Of a stretch of DNA of 64,000 nt, positions 10,325-22,392 are shown one piece after another. The translations under genes and the position numbers were made by a program. Under the pieces are notes generated by a model. It made no database searches and was not told the DNA's origin. It saw nothing but the letters and a program-made list of their open reading frames with translations. Position 1 is the stretch's first letter; every line of letters starts with the position of its first letter. The stretch spans positions 144,001 through 208,000 of the forward strand of contig JAVYIG010001826.1 in NCBI GenBank assembly GCA_035222895.1. The letters are read 5' to 3'. Source of the stretch: Strongylocentrotus droebachiensis (Eukaryota > Echinodermata > Echinoidea > Camarodonta > Strongylocentrotidae).

Positions 10325-10477
10325 CTACAAGAAAGTCATTCTCCTGTCTGGTCACTATGGACGTCAAGAAACCGCCATCAAAGCCACATTGCGACCCTGC
10401 GAGTTGCCATGACAACGGATCATTGTGGAGTTTGTAGCAGTATTCCAGTCGGCCAATCGAACCACTAGGGCAGGACG
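10325..10477 (-). CDS. C-type lectin-like domain, N-terminal exon
   Basis: The exon is 153 bp between an acceptor (TTTCGAAAG, AG complement at 10478-10479) and the donor GTAATATG just below 10325. It encodes CPSGSIGRLEYCYK, then SWQLAGSQC, GGFLTSI and ENDFLV. These match the start of a C-type lectin domain: C...YCYK, SW..A...C, G..L.SI, EN.FL. It exits in phase 1 and is compatible with the exon at 9288-9354. With the transmembrane/PPxY exon further down the same strand, the set looks like a membrane lectin gene. The 5' exons were not located with confidence. Confidence 0.65.
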
Positions 10478-10479
10478 CT

Positions 10480-11626
10480 TTCGAAATATTATAGTAGAAA
10501 GGACGAAAGAAGGAGGGCAAAATGAAAAAATGTGATTGTAGAAACTCACTGATCTTCTGTGGTATAGTCAGAGATCGAACAGTCATAATTGAGGAATGAA
10601 GAAAGCTGAATGAATTCATACCATAATCCTTATCCCTAAAATTAATCCTATCAATGTCTTATCCTGAACTAAGCCTTAACCGAACCGTTAACCAACCACT
10701 GGCGACGCTCTACACTTTAAAACAAATAAAAGCGGGGTAGAAAATACCACATAGGTCGAATGGAAATATAACACAAGAGTTTAAAAGTTGTCAATGCCTA
10801 ACAACTCCCGCCCACCGATCTTTGCGACATTTTAAACTGTAAAAAAATTGGAATAAAACTATGTAAATTCACGACATTGATAAGCCATTACCAAACAGCA
10901 TCTGGGCAATTAATCATTTTTAATTTTAATCAAGCAGTAATATTGTAAGGCTAATAACATATTGAATTTTGATAAGGTGTCTGTACTATGGTTACTATGG
11001 TTACGCCCGCCGCTCATGATACAATCCTCCTGCGATCCAACTGTGATCCGACTTTACAGGAATGCCAATTATTATAGATCTCGAAATCTAAATCAACATT
11101 ATCATCTTTTTTTAAGGTTCTAAATTATGACAAGAATACCAACAACCGGAATTGTAGTGCATTTAAGCATTCCAGTCAGAATAAAAGCCGTATCGCCTTT
11201 CAATCGTAGACAACCGCACAGCTGGTCTGATGTCACTACGATTCCCCGCCGATCTAGCTATTCCTCCTCCAAGGAAGATTGAAATCCCTTGGAATAGATT
11301 TAACATGAGCAAACCTTCGTATCAAATGCTATTGCTAATTCTTCGAAAGTTTGATCGTAGTCAGATCGTAGTCGGATCGTAGTCAGATCGTATTGAGGGC
11401 GGTCGGGATTTACATACCTTGACACTGAAAGGTCGGAGCTAGTGTTATTATAATGCATGCAATGAGGAAGGGTGTCCAAGGAACCTAAACATTATAAATA
11501 AAGGTAACAAAGTTAACTTGACGAAAGGGGTGATAGTGCATGATATGAAATATAATAGAACATTTAACATTTCGTTTTCAGACAGTCAAATTAAAAAAAA
11601 AACTGTGAGTCATTATTATTATATTC
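10480..11626. other. Non-coding; short 11-bp tandem repeat
   Basis: GATCGTAGTCA-type units repeat about four times at 11353-11391. The same word family in reverse (ATCCTCCTGCGATCC, GTGATCCGAC) occurs at 11020-11050 after CGCCCGCCGCTC, mirrored by GAGGGCGGTCGG at 11394-11405. That hints at a degenerate MITE of about 400 bp. No gene seen. Confidence 0.4.
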
Positions 11627-11797
11627 AGTCAAACCTGCTTTATTAACCACCTGTCAACAAAGACCACATTTTTTATTTCCCTTGAAAATGGTTTCTCATT
11701 GAAACATGTACTGGGAACATGTACATATAGACCACTATTCATGTCTCCCTTGGGTGCATGGTCTTTATAGACATGTTTCATTGTACATGTACAACCT
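11627..11797. repeat. GTGGTCTTTATA family repeat, copy 1
   Basis: It begins CAGTCAAACCTGCTTTATTA and contains ACCACCTGTCAACAAAGACC, CATTGAAACATGTAC and the inverted counterpart GGTCTTTATAGACATG. The same words occur at 29875-29941 and 30508-30620. It is a dispersed, partly palindromic repeat. Confidence 0.65.
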
Positions 11798-12044
11798 TAT
11801 TTCTTCATTAGATTTTGACAGGTGTAAATTTTCGCATTTATCATAATCGCCATGCAAGCCTATTGTGATTGCGTTACTATTTATCATATTCGTGTTTACA
11901 GTTTGTTGTTGCTACAGTGATTGGATTTGTTGTTGTGTAGGCGTGCATGACTCGAATCATTGTCCGACATCTCGTAAATATTTCACATTCGATTGTTTAC
12001 ATTTCCCTCGATCTCCATAGTGATAATAATGATAGGAAGAATTA

Positions 12045-12107
12045 TGATGAAATGATGATGATGGTTATGATGATGATGATGATGATGGCGATGAATATGG
12101 TGATGTA

Positions 12108-12139
<32 letters not shown>

Positions 12140-12300
12140 TACTACTACCACTAATACTACTTCTATACTACTACTACAACAACAACAACTACTACTACTA
12201 CTACTACTAATACTACTACTACTACTACTCGTACTACTTCTACTACTACTACTACTACTACTACTACTATACCACCACCACCACCACCACTACTACTAAA

Positions 12301-12341
<41 letters not shown>

Positions 12342-12392
12342 TACTACTACTACTATTACTACTACTACTACCACTAGTACTAATTCTCTGTA

Positions 12393-12424
<32 letters not shown>

Positions 12425-12775
12425 ATAGTACTACTACTCCTCCTACAACTACTATACCACCACCGCTACCACTACGACTACCACTACTACTAGTAGTAGT
12501 AGTAGTAGTACCACTAATACTAATACGATATACTACTAATTCAATTCAATTCCATTCAAATAAACATTTATTTCTTCCACTACTACTACTACTACTACTA
12601 TACCAGTACTACTACTATACCACCACCACCACCACCACTACTACTACAGTACTACTACTACCACTAGTTCTACTACTATACTACTACTACTACTACTACT
12701 ACTACTACCACTACTACTACTACTATACCACCACTACTGCTATACTACTTCTACTACTACTACTACTATTAATAA
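12045..12775. repeat. 730-bp CTA/ACC compound microsatellite
   Basis: ATG-rich triplets (12045-12105) lead into long runs of ACT, with ACC patches near 12270 and 12620. A short non-repeat island with TTCAATTCAATTCC lies at 12540-12578. Translations of either strand are simple-sequence artefacts. Confidence 0.92.
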
Positions 12776-13714
12776 CAATAATATGGTGTAGTTAACTAAG
12801 GATATTATCTTCATGCATGCCCTGCGTTCATTCCTACTCGGGCACTGCCAGGTAACCATGGTAACAATTCAATACACTTAGGTCGATGATTTGAGAGAAA
12901 CATCACCACAGGTCCTCCTATAAATATGTCTACAAACATTCAAACCATTGATAGACTGTAATTCAACATACATAATTATCGTACATATCATATATCCACA
13001 CCGAGCACTCACGCCTACCTGAATGACGATTCCAACAATAGATCGTTTTCCCTCCATATTTCCATCCATGTCGCAAGCACAAGCTATCACAGGCAGACAA
13101 AAAGGCACAGCGGCTGAGAGAAATTTCAGCTACCCAAATCAGCTACTAATTTATTATTTTAATGACAGTCCATTGTCCAGTGCCGTTCCTAGCTTAAAGA
13201 GCTGGAGACTGTAGGCCTATAATTATTATACAATCCTCATATAGTTTGGTATGGCTTAATAAACGTGGGTTTGTATGTATCCACACGCGGAGAACCGATA
13301 TTGCACGGACGAGTAAAAGCGTCGCTATCAATATGGATACGCTGTTGAGATCATGAGCAAAATGGGATCAAATTATATCCCTTTTGAAACTATAATCTCA
13401 TTGTTATATTCCGATTAATGGCTGCAAAATCCAACGATCCGCAACGCGCTTAAACACGTATTCCACCACAATAAACATGTACGGTCTTTTTCAGCGCTTG
13501 GTATTTACACAATGCCTACCAGTTTTGTCCTTTCTATTTCAGTCGAACAGTTGACTGATAATCATTCATCACAGGAGGAAAAAATGCCTGTTTGCCATGT
13601 ATTCATATTTACAAAGCCCTATTTTTAGCAACACGTCATAACCACGCAGCCCTTTGAAAGAGTTAATACCGCAGAGCATTTGTTTTCCCCTCTCAAGTTA
13701 ATACATGTAAATAG
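12776..13714. other. Intergenic, no supported gene
   Basis: The minus-strand segment 13012-13130 looks a little like an exon (acceptor TTTCTCTCAG, donor CAG/GTAGGC) but its product is not recognisable. Nothing else is supported. Confidence 0.4.
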
Positions 13715-15808
13715 CACTGGCGTACCTATGGGGGGGGGGGCAGGGGGGCAGAGTGCCCCCTGACGGGCTCCAGGGGAAAAAAAGAAAAAGGGGAAAGAAA
13801 AGAAAGGAAAGGAAAGAAAAAGAAAAAAGGAAAAGGAAAGAAATAAAGGAAAGAAAGAGAAAAAATGAAAAAAAGGAAAAGGAAAGAAAAAAGGAAGAAG
13901 AAGAGAAAAGGAAGAAAAAGGGAAAAGAAAAGGAGAGGAAAAAAATGGGGAAAAAAAAAAGAAAAGACCATGGCCGTACGCACCAGGGGGGGGGGGCAGT
14001 TGACCCCAGATATTTTGAAAACGTACAAATCCTTCAATTCTACTTTTGAAAATGCAAAAGTACCCTCATGACCAGTTCGGTCGCTCGAACTCCATTCACT
14101 CCTTTTGCTTTTGAGATTCTTCGAAAACTTTTAACGCATCTTTCCCCCTCCCCACCAGAAAAATATTCCGCATACGGCCCTGAAAAATTAAGACAAATGA
14201 AAATAGGAAAATATAAGTGATATAACAAATTCGAAACTCTTCGCTGGCGCGAACTGCTTGCTAGCCAATTTTGTATTAAATGTTTTCACTTGCTCGTCCC
14301 CCTGAAGAAGAAAAAAAGGATTAGCATTGCCTAGAACACCCGACGGGCCCCGATTTGCAACCATGGCAACAATAACACACAATGTATGTACCAAATGTTA
14401 CTAAAAGAGACTAATTCATTTTTCTCGCTCGCTACACTCGCTCGCGAATAAAATGAATAGACATTGCTTTGGAAACAATTGTGCCCACCCTTGACCTGCA
14501 ACAATATCATTAAAAATGGAAGAGTTTTTTCGCCCTCTCGCCAAAAAGGAATTGAATCGCGTTAAACGCGATTGCGTCCATCCTGACCTGCACCAATAAA
14601 AACAAGTTTATTTATTAATTTCTATTAAAAGAGAATTTAATTTTTTTGCTTGCTCGCTATGCGCTCGCCAAAATGGAATTGACACCGCTAACGTGCCCGC
14701 CCCAACCTGTAACAACCAGTTAATAATTATGTACCAAACGTTATTCAAAGACGTTTTGGTGTGCTCGTGCTCGCCAAAACGGAATTAACATCACCTTGGA
14801 CACGATTGTGTAAGCCCTGACCGGCAACAACAAAATCTGAAATTTATGAACCAATTTTCATTACAAAATGTTTGCTCGCTCGCTACGCTCGCTCGCCAAA
14901 ATAGAAATAACACCGCTTTTAATAATCACGTCCCTGATATGGAACAATGAACCCAAGTTTTATGTACCATATTTTCCCTATAAAAGAGAAGTGATTTTTT
15001 TTTGCTCGCTCGCTACGCTCGCTCGCCAAAATAGAAATTAACACCGCTTTTAATAATCAAGTCCCTGACATGGAACAATGAACCCAAGTTTTATGTACCA
15101 TATTTTCCCTATAAAAGAGAAGTGATTTTTTTTTTGCTCGATCGCTACGCTCGCTCGCCAAAATAGAAATAACACCGCTTTTAATAATCACGTCCCTGAC
15201 ATGGAACAATGAACCCAAGTTTTATGTACCATATTTTCCCTATAAAGAGAAGTGATTTTTTTTTCGCTCGCTAGCTCGTGGAATTATGTGCCCACCACTA
15301 ACCTGCTACAATATCATTAAAAAGAGAAATGTAGGGGGTTGTCTGCCCGCCAAAATGGGATTGACATTGGCCTAAACACGATTGTGCGGCTTCTGCCCGC
15401 CCCCGACCTGCAACAATGAAACAACATTTTTATAGCAATTCATTGAGAGAAAGATGTATTTTCGCTCGCTAGCTAAGATGGGTATACAATCACCCTAAAC
15501 ACAATTTTGTTCCCGCGCCCTGCATGGGACAATTGAACCAAGTTTAAGTGGCAATTATTAAAAAAGAAGTGATTTTTTTTCTTGCTCGCTACGCTCGTTT
15601 GCAAAAAAATGAAATTAACGTCGCTAACAAGTGAATGTTCCCACCCCCAACTTGCAACAATACCAGTTTATATACCAAACGTTACTTAAAGATTTGGTTT
15701 TGCTCGCTCGCTCGCCAGAAGTGAAAATTAGCATCGCCTTTTTTGTTTGTTTCGGTCGCTTGCCCCCCCCCCCCCCCCCCCTGACGGAGTACCCCAGGTA
15801 CGCCACTG
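13715..15808. mobile_element. 2.1-kb non-autonomous hAT element with 8-bp target duplication
   Basis: The termini are CACTGGCGTACCT on the left and AGGTACGCCACTG on the right, inverted with one mismatch. GTAAATAG is duplicated at 13707-13714 and 15809-15816. An 8-bp duplication and a CA(G/C)TGGCGTA terminus are hallmarks of hAT transposons. Inside lie G/C runs next to both ends, a polypurine block (13773-13970) and a long tandem array rich in GCTCGCTACGCTCGCTCG. No transposase ORF remains. Confidence 0.88.
14400..15760. repeat. About 126-bp tandem array inside the hAT element
   Basis: Each unit has a GCTCGCTACGCTCGCTCGCC core, AAAATAGAAATAACACCG, TTTTAATAATCACGTCCCTG, a GGAACAATGAACCCAAG block and TATTTTCCCTATAAAAGAG. 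Three units between about 14874 and 15260 are nearly identical, and outer units diverge progressively. The core is itself a palindrome-like GCTCGCTACGCTCG word. Confidence 0.85.
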
Positions 15809-15816
15809 GTAAATAG

Positions 15817-16380
15817 CATATATCAAACCAGGGAGGTGTGAGTTTTAATTTCATGTATGAATGCATTGCCCCAACCATTTATTTTCCAAGACTATATCAA
15901 TCACAATATATAACCTGTGGTGTCTATAACTGCCAAGCGCTGCTTAATTTGACCTTTGACCGCTCCATATTTTCAATTTTCCTTTCGTTCTTTCTTTTCA
16001 AATCAACAATCCGTGCAAACTGTTGTAAAGCGCATAGAGAATTTATTATTATGTGCTATATAAAAATGACTTTATTATTATTAAACTGGTAGATATGAGA
16101 TACTTATCTTCATTTCTTATATTTGACAATATAATTCATGTTTGTTTCTTAGTGCCATTTATTTTGTGATAACATTGTAAAATGCATTCATGTGTACTAT
16201 GAAATAAACTGAAACTGAAACTGCAAAGTGAAACTGAAACATGTATAGGGTCATTGCTAAAATATTTGGTATGATCAAAGTTGCCTAAAAGCCGTTTACA
16301 ATTTTCCAGTAAGCAATGGAATCTGATGTCACAGTAATTTGTGTCTTTACTTAGGTCGAGGCATACATGAAGCCTCTTTC
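15817..16380. repeat. Intergenic with a SINE/LINE-type tail at 16021-16083
   Basis: TTGTAAAGCGCATAGAG followed by GTGCTATATAAAAATG and ATTATTATT matches the 3' tails at 40987 and 62340. A GAAACT-type short repeat lies at 16200-16240. No gene. Confidence 0.5.
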
Positions 16381-17162
16381 CCCTTACCAAAAAATGTTCA
16401 ATGGTATACCATTGGTATACCATTCGGAAGTACCACTGAAAATACCATACGGATACCATTCACAAACATCATTTAAATACCATTCGGATACCATTGAGAT
16501 TATGCTCGCAACGTACCATTGGGCACCATTCATCTACCAGTGAAATACCATTCAACCTAATAATAATTTTTTGGACGCTCATTTGCATAATCACCAATGG
16601 TAGATGAATGGTACCATTTACACCATTGAAATTTGAATATGAAATATGCACATTTTGTACCATTAATCTACCATTCACCATTGGCATATATACCATTCAC
16701 CATTCTCCAATGGTAGGCCAATGGTGTTCGGTGAGTGGTGTGCCAATGGTACACGAATGGTGGACAGTGAATGGTATACCAATGGAAAGACCAATGGTGG
16801 ATGATACATGATTTGTCAATGGTAGGCCGATGGTGGGTAGTGAATGGTAGGACGATGGTGGGTGGTGATCGAATGGTAGGCCGATGGTGAATGGTAGATT
16901 AATGGTAAAACATTTGCATATTTCATATTCAAATTTCAATGGTGTAAATATCTATCATTGGTGATTATGCAAATGAGCGTCCAAAAAATTATTATTAGGT
17001 TAAATGGTATTTCACTGGTAGATGAATGGTGCCCAATGGTACTTTGCGAGCGTAATCTCAATGGTATCCGAATGGTATTTAAATGATGTTTGTGAATGGT
17101 ATCCGTATGGTATTTTCAGTGGTACTTCCGAATGGTTTACCATTGAACATTTTTTGTAAGGG
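16381..17162. mobile_element. 782-bp ACCATT/AATGGT foldback element
   Basis: The ends are CCCTTACCAAAAAATG at 16381 and CATTTTTTGTAAGGG ending at 17162. The arms, of about 240-300 bp each, are near reverse complements (for example GCTCATTTGCATAATCACC at 16578 and its complement near 16960). Both arms are themselves built of repeated ACCATT words, so the whole element is hierarchically palindromic. The two bases TC flank both sides, a possible but weak target duplication. ORFs here are by-products of the repeat. Confidence 0.82.
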
Positions 17163-17261
17163 TCATAAAAAGCACTAAATTGGCTTGTTGAAAGTGAGCC
17201 CTTAACAAATAACATATTATACATTGTAAGAAAAATATCAACAAATTATTACAGAAAAAAC

Positions 17262-17310
17262 TTAAAGATAAAGACCAGTTATCATGCGATTGCATTGTGA
17301 AATATTTCTT
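17262..17310. mobile_element. Truncated TTAA-type MITE end (family A)
   Basis: TTAA at 17262-17265 is followed by AGATAAAGACCAGTTAT and ATGCGATTGCATTGTGAAA, the terminus seen in full copies at 20179-20519 and 42205-42600. The opposite end is not evident nearby. Confidence 0.6.
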
Positions 17311-17399
17311 TTAAAAGTGAAACCCCAAACAATATTACAATAATTAAAATGGGAAGAAATGAGGGCTTGATATCACATTTTCAAAAGAGTCTGAGGTAA

Positions 17400-17980
17400 T
17401 AAATTAAATCTGAATAAAACACTAATATTTTTAGATAGTGTTACAAAGATGATTTATATGGTGGTTCCAAGATAGTTTTTCATCTACAAATACTCCTAAA
17501 AATGTTGTATTTGACACCGAGTTATCTTTTTATTTGAATAGAACAAATTTATATCCGTTGGAATTTTGTTTTTAGTTCCAAACATAATATAATTAGTTTT
17601 ATTAGTATTTAATATTAACTCATTGGATTTCATTCACATACTTAAATTTATTAATTGAGTATTTACGAAATGAAATCAAGTTGTAGGATCACGACCTTTA
17701 CAAAATACACTGGTATCGTCTGCAAATGAAATATAACGCAAATTATGGGTTGAACATGGCATGTCATTAATATACATCTAAAACAAAAGGGGGCCGAGAA
17801 TAGATCCTTAGGAATTCCGCAACCTATTGTTTTAACTTGGGATTCAGCTTCATTAATAATTGTTAATTGTTTACGATCAGATAAATAACTTGATGAAAGT
17901 TCTAAAGGTGTGCCCCTAATACCGTAATATTTCAATTGTTGTAATAAAATATAATGATTTATAATGTGCTTTAATTAACA
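17400..17980 (-). pseudogene. LINE reverse transcriptase fragment, decayed
   Basis: On the minus strand the translation runs HYILLQQLKYYGIRG, SYLSDRKQLT, CGIP followed by a damaged QGSILGPLLF box, then YINDMPCS, FADDTSVF (catalytic FADD) and NTNKTNYIMFGTKN. Frame changes and stops separate these blocks. The order matches the palm of a Jockey/CR1-like RT. Neither LINE end is seen, so it is an old internal fragment. It is a different family from the LINE at the left edge. Confidence 0.75.
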
Positions 17981-18278
17981 ATAGCAGGCTGTTCAACTCT
18001 TCATGTAAGCAAATGTATAATAATGTACACATCACAGAGTTATATGAGTGGGACCACAGGCACAAAACAGCAGTTACTCACGGTAAAGAGACACATATCA
18101 GATCCAAAATTACTCCAAATTGAAGAAAAAACTAAAGATCCATCATAGTTCTTGAGGACTATTCCTTGCAGTTTGTCAGCTTTGAAACGTTGATCATGAA
18201 GAAAAATTCGCGAAAAATAAAGCGAAATCACAGAGAAAATTGTATAAGGGACACCTAGTTTTCTCAAAGTCACTTCCA
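17981..18278. other. Intergenic, nothing recognised
   Basis: AT-rich sequence leading into the ACCATT minisatellite. The minus-strand ORF from 18486 runs through both and is not credible. Confidence 0.45.
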
Positions 18279-18757
18279 GTGAAACACCATTCACAATCAG
18301 ACGCCACCATTTGAAACACCATTCACCATACAATTTCACCATTGAAACACCATTCATCATACAAACTATACCATTGAAACACCATTCATCATACAAACTC
18401 CACCATTGAAACACCATTGACCATACAATTCTACCATTGAAACACCATTGACCATACAATTCCACCATTGAAAAATCATTGACCATACAATTCCACCATT
18501 AGAACACCATTGACCATACAATTCCACCATTGAAACACCATTGACCATACAATTCTACCATTGAAACACCATGACCATACAATTCTACCATTGAAACACC
18601 ATTGACCATACAATTCCACCATTGAAACACCATTCACCATACAGACGCCACCATTGAAACACCATTCACCATACAGAACCCACCATTGAAATACCATTTA
18701 CCATTGACGCTGCCATTCAAACACCATTCATTTACCATTAGGTTTTTTTGTAAGGGT
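18279..18757. repeat. ACCATT minisatellite (about 31-bp units) with a TTTTTTTGTAAGGGTCA end
   Basis: Units of the type ACCATTGAAACACCATTGACC plus ATACAATTC repeat about a dozen times. The array ends in TTTTTTTGTAAGGGTCA (18742-18758), which also terminates the 16381-17162 foldback element. It is therefore a relative of that element in which the internal words expanded in tandem. Both strands give repetitive ORFs that are not genes. Confidence 0.82.
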
Positions 18758-18959
18758 CAATCATATCATTATTCATCTCTACAAACAGATTTGACCGTCA
18801 AAAATTAATAACAACCCTACCTTAATCTGTTTATCTATTAATACACTGACGCAGAGAAAGGAGTGGGGAGAGAGAAGGGCGGGGGTGCGTCGACAAAAAC
18901 ATTTTGATCGAAGGGGGGGGGGGGTGGATGATTGTTGAACAAATTTGCCAACAAATTAG

Positions 18960-19575
18960 TTGAATACTTCAAACAAGCAGAAACAAAAAGACCTCTCATT
19001 GATCAAATATTATTATCATTATATTGAAGGCTTTACTTTCGATGATGCCAGATGCAAAGCAAAAATAAAAAAAAGAATAGAAATTGCTCGGAATACATTT
19101 CTGGCAGTGAAAGGATTATTCACAAATAGAAAGGTAAAAGTTGCGCTTAGGTTGAGACTAGTAAACTGTTATGTATGGTCTGTCCTATTGTATGGAGCAG
19201 AAACATGGACAATAAACAAGGCCATGGAAAATAGAATAACATCTTTTGAAATGTGGATCTACAGAAGAATGATGAAAATGATGAAAACAAACAAAATGAT
19301 ATTGCACATGGCAGGGCGTAAACAAATTGTACTAGTAGGATCAGTTAAGGAGAGAAAAATCAAATACTTGGTCATGTTAAAAGGCACCAAAGCCTCTTAG
19401 AGGATGTATTGGAAGGAAGAGTGGAAGGAAGTAGACCTAGAGGGAGACCCAGAATCAACTGGGAAGAGAATGTCAAGAACTGGAGAGGAATAAAAATGCA
19501 AGAGTGCACCAGAATAGAGTGAAATGGAGAGATGTTGCAATCAACCTCCAAACCGGGAGAAGATACTTAGATAGA
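18960..19575 (+). pseudogene. LINE C-terminal fragment
   Basis: The plus-strand frame encodes RLRLVNCYVWSVLLYGAETW, then TSFEMWIYRRMMKM. In a shifted frame it continues LLEDVLEGRVEGSR, PRGRPRINW and EENVKNW. This series (LYGAETWT, FEMW.YRRM, G.RPRGRPR..W) is typical of the region downstream of RT in L2/CR1-like LINEs. At least one frameshift near 19395 separates the halves. Confidence 0.72.
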
Positions 19576-20174
19576 TAGGCTTTCGATGTAAATTTCTTGA
19601 GATTCCATGGCAATTCACAACAGAACTAAAAGGTACCAGAAGCATGTTCAGTTTAAAATATAGTATACATTATAGAAGTCACAGGTTTTTATAATCAATG
19701 ATTAATTAAAGTCTACCCTGATAATAATTATCTGGTATTATTATGAGTAGAAAAAAAAAATGTACCATGTACAGAAAATGTCATGAATTCTCATCTTCAT
19801 ATTTATTGATGACGGAAAAAAATTATTTCATACAGGGGACCCGGGTTGTAAAAAAACATTTTTGCCATAATTATATTTAGTGTACATTTATGATTCAAAG
19901 TTTTATTTAGGGAAAATTAAAAATTCTGATCTTTTTTTAAATATACATAGCAAATGGGAGGGGACCTCACGAGATACGTCACATAGTTGCCAATTTGTGT
20001 TTGATTGATCACAACTTAAAAATTCATAACTTCCTTAATTTTAATCAGAATTTACTTAAAATTTCACTGACCTGTTTCTCTCATTCTTTTCTGTTTCTAT
20101 TAAAACCAAATTAATATCAGGATATCAGATTTTGCGATGCTTCTCACTATCTCCACCAAAAACGTGCTATTCTC
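19576..20174. other. Intergenic, nothing recognised
   Basis: AT-rich, no repeat structure or gene signal that I can support. Confidence 0.45.
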
Positions 20175-20178
20175 TTAA

Positions 20179-20519
20179 AGGTAAAGACCAGTTTTGGAAA
20201 CGCCCCCCTCACAAAAAAAGAAATGGAAACTCTTATTACCATGTGAAAGAATATGTGTTGACTAATACGTGATCATACACATTTTGCCGAGAAAACGCCT
20301 ATTAATTAATATATTTGGTAAATTAGTTTATCTATTGGGACCTGATAGATATAACGCACGTGTCTTTACCAAGACTTCAACAAATTTCTTATCATTTTGA
20401 TGATTCCAGAACCTTGCAGTACACACCAATACTTATATGCTAGATGATCAACCTTTTCTGATCGATTCCACAACGTTTCTTTCACAATGCAATCGCATGA
20501 CCATAACTGGTCTTTATCT
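20179..20519. mobile_element. 341-bp TTAA-flanked MITE (family A, copy 1)
   Basis: The termini are AGGTAAAGACCAGTTTTGG and the complement of AGATAAAGACCAGTTATGG. TTAA is present on both sides (20175-20178 and 20520-20523). Compared with the copy at 42205-42600 it is in reverse orientation, and internal words such as AACCTTTTCTGATCGATTCC are shared. TTAA targeting is typical of piggyBac and Kolobok elements. Confidence 0.82.
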
Positions 20520-21887
20520 TTAATTTATACCAAAGGGACCATATCATGTGATTTTGAAGTGGAAAAAGGAGAGGAAAATTGATTAGTTAATACAGATTTT
20601 GTTTTTGTTTGCCTCCCATATAAAATTCACTCAAATACATTCAGAACAAAAAAAACAGTTTAAAGATGAAACAAGACAATGAGTTTATTTCATATGATTC
20701 AATTTTATTTACCCAAAACTAACTTTTCAAACATTTTACGGAATCGTAATCTTGTTATTCAAACCACATTTTGTAAATTTGAATTAATACCTGAGTGCCA
20801 TGTGACAATGCTGTGATACATTTCACCACAAGTTCAATTTTCATAGATTTTATTTTTACATACATGTACAAATATATCAGTATAAATTGACATTTTGAAT
20901 ACACCTGAGATCTACCATCATGCAAAATATTTACAATTTTATTGATTTTTTGTTTCCTTCGTATCTCTGAAATTTTGTCTGTTTTATTTGTTCAAGTGTA
21001 AAATCCAGCTTCGCAGGTACTGCTCCATACAAAAATGATTCAAAATCAGTCCAAAGTATTTGGGTAGCAAAATAAAAATCAAGTGAATCGCAAATTGTTA
21101 TTGCAGAAGGTAATACAGCCTAAAGTTAGGTGGCAGTTGTCTTTAAAAACATCTCAACCTAGATATTAATGCAAGTCTCGCACTGCATATACTACATGCA
21201 TGCGTTTGCCAATGAGGATATAGAAATACAGGATTCATTCTTCAATAACCTTGCTCCAAAGTTTCCAAATCTTTGAATAGATAAAATGCGTGAGTAACAT
21301 TTGAAAACTGTTAAAAAAATTGTGATCAATACCTTCAAATCCCTCTTAACTGGGGTTATTTTGACAAGAGATCATTTCGTTATTCTCCACACAAACACAT
21401 AGAAGATGGTACGTCTTTGTAAACTTAAATTCAACTCATCATAATACCTCAGATATTACCAGCTTTCTCATACAAATTTAAATATTTTATTGACAGTAAT
21501 TGAAATTTGGTGGTACAAGAAGTAAGTAGAGTGAACCTATAAGTGAAATCTTTACAGCCAAAAGAAAACTTCAAAAAAAAAAAAATATGAAGATGATTGC
21601 TGATACTAAGCTATTTGTATCTTGTTATACTTTCCTTTGAAGAAGATAAAACTAATAACAGCAGGGATACCAATTGGTATTACCAAATAGGCTATAAAAA
21701 GACCCAAGCATGCTGGAGCACAAACATTCTTTACAACTTAGAGCATGAAAAAGCCTGCAACTCACATCCGTGAACATTCATAATAATCAGAATAGAATTA
21801 TGTAGAAACAGATTGATGCTTTCTTTGCGTTGTGCATTTGAATGCTGAGAGGTGGTAATGGGGTGGAGGGGAAATAGACCTAGATGT

Positions 21888-21890
21888 TAA

Positions 21891-21925
<35 letters not shown>

Positions 21926-21982
21926 TAGAGAAAGAGAGAGAGAAAGAAAGAGAGAGGGGGATAGAGAGAGAGAGAGAGAGTG
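21888..21982. repeat. GA microsatellite
   Basis: About 95 bp of GAGA with occasional A or T interruptions. Confidence 0.92.
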
Positions 21983-22324
21983 AACAAGACGGAGAGTGTC
22001 GCTTTCAACTTACAATTGGAGTACACAATTATCATTTCACAAAATAAAATTGAATGAAGTTGTCATTTTTAACTTCATTCTGAAATAAATATTTCCTATA
22101 ATTGGTGGGAATTCCTAGTCGGTGGGATACAGTTTGCACTCATACCAATAACCATCGTCATTTGGTGTGTTTTTTCAAAAATGATTACATGAATTGCTTT
22201 CATAATGACTATACATTGGGAATCATCAGAAACAGACTGACTTGAAAGTCCAGGAAAGGGTGAAAATAAGTTTGATGGATCATTTGTATTCCCATCCAGG
22301 AAAAATAGTAAGTCTGGAATGATT

Positions 22325-22392
22325 GTATTCTTGCAATGATCGTATTCTTGCAATGATCGTATTCTTGCAATGATCGTATTCTTACAATGATT
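22325..22392. repeat. 17-bp minisatellite, four copies
   Basis: The unit is ATTCTTGCAATGATCGT. Three identical copies are followed by a fourth with two changes. Confidence 0.9.

Noticed and set aside
12045-12775. Regularly spaced short repeats considered as a CRISPR-like array
   Set aside because: They are simple triplet microsatellites without unique spacers in a eukaryotic genome.
13012-13138. Possible upstream exon of the lectin gene (acceptor TTTCTCTCAG, donor CAG/GTAGGC)
   Set aside because: The translated piece has no recognisable lectin, signal-peptide or other domain feature, and splice-like sequences of this quality occur by chance.
18040-18697. Overlapping minus-strand ORFs rich in MVNGVSMVELYGQ repeats
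   Set aside because: They are frames of the 31-bp ACCATT minisatellite, open in several frames because the unit lacks stops.
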